Positions 43,030 to 46,645 of a DNA stretch of 46,645 nt are shown in pieces; the first letter of the stretch is position 1, and the number at the start of each line of letters is the position of its first letter. Source of the stretch: Candidatus Binataceae bacterium. GTDB lineage: Bacteria > Desulfobacterota > Binatia > Binatales > Binataceae. A program made the position numbers and the translations under genes. The DNA lies in NCBI GenBank assembly GCA_030038355.1, contig JASHPB010000233.1, forward strand, positions 1-46,645, read 5' to 3'. The notes beneath the pieces are model-generated. The model was not told the origin of the DNA and searched no databases. It worked only from the letters and a program-made list of their open reading frames with translations.

Positions 43030-44823
43030 ATGGCCAAAAGCGACATCTATTCTCCGCTGCCGCCGTGGCAGCGCACCGACTATTGCGGCACGCTGCGCGG
43101 CGCAGACGAGGGCCGCGACGTCGCGCTCTGGGGATGGGTCCAGACGCGGCGCGATCACGGCGGCGTTATCTTCATCGATCTTCGCGACCGCGACGGAATC
43201 GTGCAGCTGGTCCTGAATCCAACTCACAACGCGGCCGCTCATGAAGCCGCCGGCGACGCGCGCACGGAGTACTATGTCGCGGCACGTGGTAAGGTGGTTC
43301 GCCGTGCCGAGGGCGCGGTCAATCCGGAGCTGCCAACCGGTGAAGTCGAAATTATCGTCAACGATTTCGAGATCCTCAACGTCGCTACACCACCCCCGTT
43401 TGCGATCGACGACGGTGAGAGCGTAGCCGAAGAAACTCGCCTCAAGTACCGCTATCTCGACCTGCGCCGGCCTGCGATGCAGCACAACCTGCGCGCGCGT
43501 CATCAAGCAGTAAAAGCGATCCGCGACTATCTCGACGCGCAGGGCTTTATCGATGTCGAGACGCCGATCCTGTTCAAATCGACTCCGGAGGGCGCGCGCG
43601 ATTACCTCGTGCCGAGTCGCGTCAACCCCGGCAAGTTCTACGCACTGCCGCAATCGCCGCAGATTCTGAAACAGATCCTGATGATCAGCGGCTTCGACCG
43701 CTACTACCAGGTCGCGCGATGCTTTCGTGATGAGGACCTGCGCGCAAATCGTCAGCCGGAGTTCAGCCAGATCGATTTGGAGATGACCTGCCCGCGGCCG
43801 GAAGACGTTCAGAGCATCGCGGAGGGAATGATCGCGGCGGCGTACGAGCGCGTGCGTGGCGTCGATATCAAGCCGCCATTCATCCGGATGACTTACGCCG
43901 AGGCGCTGGATCGCTTCGGTAGCGATAAGCCCGACCTGCGCTTCGGCCTGGAGCTAAAGAACATTTCGTCAGCGCTGGCCGGCACTGGTTTCAAAGTATT
44001 CGCCGACGTCCTGGCGCAGCAGGGCAGCGTCTATGCGATCAACCTGCCGGCTGAGCATCAACTCACGCGCCGCGAGCTCGATGAACTAACCGACGGCGTG
44101 AAAACGCGATACTCGACGGGGCTCGCCTGGGTCAAGATCGGCGATGGCGGATGGCAGGGGCCGATCGCGAAGTACCTGAGCGACGAGGAGAAGAGCAGGG
44201 TGACCGCGATTGTCGCGGCCAAGCACGCCGACACCTTGATGATGGTCGCCGGCGATGCCGCCAAAGTGCAGCCGATCCTCGGCGATATCCGCCTTCAACT
44301 CGGCGGCAAGTTCGGGCTTCGCGATTCGAGTGAGCTCAAATTCCTGTGGATCGTCGACTTTCCACTCTTCGAGTACGGCGAAGAGGACAAGCGGTTGATT
44401 TCGGTTAACCATCCGTTTACCGCGCCTCATCCCGACGACTTGTTGCGTCTCGATTCGGCGCCGCTCGGCGCTCGTGCGCTCGCCTACGACATGGTCCTCA
44501 ACGGCGAGGAGATGGGCGGCGGCTCGATCCGTATTCATAGCCGCGAACTGCAACTCAAGGTGTTCGAGTTGCTCGGACTTTCACGCGAGGAAGCGATCAG
44601 CCGCTTTGGGTTTTTGATGGACGCTCTCGGCTCGGGCGCCCCGCCTCACGGCGGATGCGCCTTCGGCGTCGATCGGCTGTGCATGATGCTCTGCGGAACA
44701 GATTCGCTGCGTGACGTGCTGGCTTTCCCGAAAACGGGCAAGGCAGTGGACCCAATGAGCGGCGCGCCCTCCGAAGTCGACGCGCGCCAGCTAAGGGAGC
44801 TGTCGATCAAGGTGACGCCATGA
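43030..44823 (+). CDS. aspS: Aspartyl-tRNA synthetase (bacterial type)
   Basis: 597 aa class IIb synthetase: N-terminal OB anticodon-binding domain (DVALWGWVQTRRDHGGVIFID), motif 2 FRDEDLRANRQPEFSQIDLE, an inserted GAD-type domain (~residues 290-420), and motif 3 GGCAFGVDRLCMMLCG. Length is that of bacterial AspRS. Charges tRNA-Asp, or also tRNA-Asn if non-discriminating; this cannot be told here. Stop overlaps the next gene's ATG in ATGA, so the downstream lipoprotein is translationally coupled. Confidence 0.95.
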   Translation: MAKSDIYSPLPPWQRTDYCGTLRGADEGRDVALWGWVQTRRDHGGVIFIDLRDRDGIVQLVLNPTHNAAAHEAAGDARTEYYVAARGKVVRRAEGAVNPELPTGEVEIIVNDFEILNVATPPPFAIDDGESVAEETRLKYRYLDLRRPAMQHNLRARHQAVKAIRDYLDAQGFIDVETPILFKSTPEGARDYLVPSRVNPGKFYALPQSPQILKQILMISGFDRYYQVARCFRDEDLRANRQPEFSQIDLEMTCPRPEDVQSIAEGMIAAAYERVRGVDIKPPFIRMTYAEALDRFGSDKPDLRFGLELKNISSALAGTGFKVFADVLAQQGSVYAINLPAEHQLTRRELDELTDGVKTRYSTGLAWVKIGDGGWQGPIAKYLSDEEKSRVTAIVAAKHADTLMMVAGDAAKVQPILGDIRLQLGGKFGLRDSSELKFLWIVDFPLFEYGEEDKRLISVNHPFTAPHPDDLLRLDSAPLGARALAYDMVLNGEEMGGGSIRIHSRELQLKVFELLGLSREEAISRFGFLMDALGSGAPPHGGCAFGVDRLCMMLCGTDSLRDVLAFPKTGKAVDPMSGAPSEVDARQLRELSIKVTP

Positions 44824-45605
44824 AGCATGCGCACCGCATATTTCTGGCCGCAGTAGCGATGGCCGCGCTGCTCGCCTGGGGATGCCTGCCGGTTGCGACC
44901 GATATGGTGCAAGGCGCGGGCGACGAGCTGAGCAAGATCAAGCTCAACAACGATCTCAAGACTCACTCGGTCCGCGGAATCAAAACGATCACAATTGATC
45001 GCATCGCGGTGATGCCGCTGATCGAGGCGGCGCCCGATAAGGCCGAGGGAATCGCGGCCGGTGGCACAGACGCGATCACCGCGCAGCTCTACAGCCAATC
45101 TGCGCTCTCGGGTGGTTGGGAAGTCGTTCCTCAAGATGATGTGCTCGCCGCGATGCAGAAGTTTCCGCCGAGTACGCCATCCAATCTCGATGACAATGCT
45201 CTCCGCCTCGGACACGATGTCTCCGCGGACGGGGTCCTGTATGGTGTGGTTGCGCGTTATCAGGAGCGTGTCGGCGCGGACTATGCGGCGGATAAGCCGG
45301 CGTCGGTGAACTTCTCGCTCAAGTTCGTCGACGTCAAAAGTCAGCAGGTGGTGTGGACTGCCAACTTCTCGAAAACTCAGAGGGCACTCTCCGAGAACAT
45401 GTTCGACTTCGCGAACTTCGTGCAGCGCTCGGGCCGCTGGATCCGCGCAAATGAACTCTCGCGCGAAGGCGTGGAGGAAGCGGTCGCCGATTTGCACGGT
45501 GATCTCAACTTGCAGAAGAACGTCAAACATTTCGAGACCGGCTCTTATGGCCAGTTGAAATCCGGCGGACAGCGCTTCAATACCGGCTCCAGCGGAATCT
45601 ACTGA
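44820..45605 (+). CDS. Lipoprotein with a CsgG/DUF799-like domain
   Basis: 261 aa. Signal peptide RIFLAAVAMAALLAWGC gives a lipidated Cys at residue 22. The mature domain starts ITIDRIAVMPLIEAAPD and continues GGTDAITAQLYSQSALSGGW, DDVLAAMQKFP and ADGVLYGVVARYQERVG, the typical pattern of CsgG/DUF799-like outer-membrane-associated lipoproteins (conserved V-x-P and later G-x-V-x-x-Y strands). The end (FETGSYGQLKSGGQ) is low-complexity. Role unknown; coupling to aspS by ATGA is unusual for an envelope protein. Confidence 0.75.
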   Translation: MKHAHRIFLAAVAMAALLAWGCLPVATDMVQGAGDELSKIKLNNDLKTHSVRGIKTITIDRIAVMPLIEAAPDKAEGIAAGGTDAITAQLYSQSALSGGWEVVPQDDVLAAMQKFPPSTPSNLDDNALRLGHDVSADGVLYGVVARYQERVGADYAADKPASVNFSLKFVDVKSQQVVWTANFSKTQRALSENMFDFANFVQRSGRWIRANELSREGVEEAVADLHGDLNLQKNVKHFETGSYGQLKSGGQRFNTGSSGIY

Positions 45606-45613
45606 GCACGCGG

Positions 45614-46645
45614 CTATTCTGATCTGACAGCGGCGGCCGCTCTCACAGCCGGCCTGGCGGCATGATCCCACGGGGAGTGCGGTCTCACGCGCATAACTTG
45701 GGCCACCGCCGGATGCACAACCTTGCCCTCATAGGTATTCAAGCCGAGGCGAATCGCGCTGCTGTGCGAGCCGGCCTCGAGCACTCCGCGATCGGCCACT
45801 TCCAGCGCAAAGCTGAGCGTCGCGTTGGTCAGCGCGTAGGTCGAAGTATGCGGCACCATCGCAGGCATGTTGGTCACGCAGTAGTGAACGACGTTCGACC
45901 GCACGAAGGTTGGCGTGGTGTGCGTTGTCGGCCGCGAGGTCTCGGCCACGCCACCCTGATCAATCGATAGATCCACGATCGCCGCCCCGGGCAGCATCCG
46001 CGATACTGTCTGCGCCGAGATGAGCCGCGGCGCCCGAGCGCCCGGCACCAGCACGGCGCCAATCACGAGATCGGACTTGGTGATCTCCTCTTCGAGCGTC
46101 GCCCGGTTGGACATTACCGTGTTGACACCCGCTCCGAGCATGTCGCTCAAGTAGCGGAGCCGCGTTGGATTGATGTCCAGAATCGTCACCTGGGCGCCGA
46201 CTCCAGCCGCGACGCGAGCCGCGTTTGCGCCGGCGATTCCGCCGCCGAGCACGGCGACCCGTCCGGGCCGCACACCTGACGCGCCGCTTAAGAGCACGCC
46301 CCGTCCGCCGCTCCGCGATTGCAGACACCATGCGCCGGCCTGGATCGCGAGCCGCCCGGCAACTTCGCTCATCGGTGCCAGCAGCGGCAGACTTTGATCT
46401 TCGAGCTGGATCGTTTCGTAGCCGAGTGCGCTTACTCTGCGCTTGAGCAGTTCCCGGGTGAGACGCGGATCGGCGGCGAGGTGAAGGTAGGTGAACAAGA
46501 TGAGTCCCGGCCGCATCAGCGGGTATTCGGGCGGCTGCGGCTCTTTGACCTTCAGCACCATGTCGGCGCGACGCCATACTTCGGCGGCGTGGTGCACGAT
46601 CCGCGCCCCGGCCTCGCGATAATCGGTGTCGGCGAAACCGCTCCC
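45614..46645 (-). CDS. ald: Alanine dehydrogenase, N-terminus cut by window edge
   Basis: The frame is open to base 46645 on the minus strand, so about 25-30 N-terminal residues are missing. Seen are VLKVKEPQPPEYPLMRPG with the pyruvate-binding Lys, YLHLAADPRLTRELL with the catalytic His, the Rossmann loop VAVLGGGIAGANAARVAAG with LDIN for NAD, and VDLSIDQGGVAETSRPTTH with the catalytic Asp. It interconverts L-alanine and pyruvate plus ammonia, using NAD. Convergent with the lipoprotein gene, 9 bases apart. The C-terminal tail (RPHSPWDHAARPAVRAAAAV) is a short unconserved extension. Confidence 0.93.
   Translation of the reverse strand, partial: GSGFADTDYREAGARIVHHAAEVWRRADMVLKVKEPQPPEYPLMRPGLILFTYLHLAADPRLTRELLKRRVSALGYETIQLEDQSLPLLAPMSEVAGRLAIQAGAWCLQSRSGGRGVLLSGASGVRPGRVAVLGGGIAGANAARVAAGVGAQVTILDINPTRLRYLSDMLGAGVNTVMSNRATLEEEITKSDLVIGAVLVPGARAPRLISAQTVSRMLPGAAIVDLSIDQGGVAETSRPTTHTTPTFVRSNVVHYCVTNMPAMVPHTSTYALTNATLSFALEVADRGVLEAGSHSSAIRLGLNTYEGKVVHPAVAQVMRVRPHSPWDHAARPAVRAAAAVRSE

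Noticed and set aside
44646-45671. 341-aa minus-strand ORF opposite the end of aspS and the lipoprotein gene
   Set aside because: Crosses a real gene boundary and lacks motifs; the plus strand is clearly coding.

Overview
The window is about 46.6 kb of GC-rich, gene-dense chromosome from a diderm bacterium. Lipoproteins with lipoboxes, an OmpA-family lipoprotein and a TolC-type outer-membrane protein all point to an outer membrane. The mix of housekeeping genes with many acyl-CoA and short-chain-alcohol enzymes (CaiB/BaiF CoA-transferase, two acyl-CoA dehydrogenases, a DUF35 protein plus thiolase, three tandem SDRs, an alpha/beta hydrolase with a TetR regulator) would fit a heterotroph that degrades lipids or small organics, such as the Candidatus Binatia or relatives. 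That placement is inference from style and was not checked by phylogeny. No phage, integrase, transposase, CRISPR array, rRNA or tRNA gene was recognised.

Layout. 1-297: end of a GNAT acetyltransferase. 384-556: small palindromic intergenic repeat. 612-5377 (minus): a block with PPK2 polyphosphate kinase, a LeuD/LeuC-type hydro-lyase pair, an isocitrate-lyase/PEP-mutase-family lyase, a cold-shock-fold-like protein and a polytopic membrane protein. 5473-8762: a lipoprotein (plus), then on minus glutaredoxin, a TIGR04283-type glycosyltransferase, purN and purM. 8769-9643: a dead comF. 9740-11407 (plus): CoA-transferase and SnoaL-like protein. About 11640-12990: remains of a P460/multiheme cytochrome c gene. 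13110-15014 (minus): TolC-like protein. 15229-15792 (plus): secreted Cys-containing protein. 15800-19979 (minus): RluA-type pseudouridine synthase, a small membrane ORF, uvrA and a small coiled-coil ORF. 20049-24512 (plus): pgeF, a small basic protein, a Gfo/Idh/MocA oxidoreductase and two acyl-CoA dehydrogenases, closed by a strong terminator. 24600-27036 (minus): three exported proteins, including the OmpA lipoprotein with a 20-Pro linker and a His/Trp-repeat protein. 27198-29513 (plus): uvrB. About 29730-30208: dead SCO1. 30277-31805: TetR and hydrolase, divergent around a perfect operator-like palindrome. 31947-35588 (minus): GFA protein and three tandem SDR paralogues. 35687-37804 (plus): uvrC. 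About 37978-38720: internally deleted comEC relic. 38913-40588 (plus): DUF35 protein and thiolase with terminator. 40693-45605 (plus): YdjC-type deacetylase, hisS, aspS and a lipoprotein. 45614-46645 (minus): alanine dehydrogenase, running off the edge.

How it fits together. All three UvrABC excision-repair subunits lie within 21 kb but in separate transcription units. The most distinctive large-scale signal is gene decay. Four genes with readable but broken protein sequence are present: comF, comEC, a P460-multiheme cytochrome and SCO1. Two of these belong to DNA uptake and two to respiration or copper handling, while the surrounding genes are intact. The most interesting intact sets are the hydro-lyase/lyase block at 1469-4106, the TetR-hydrolase pair with its palindrome, and uvrC, whose -10 box sits inside a perfect 9-bp inverted repeat that abuts the start codon. 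I found no convincing wholly new multi-gene system.
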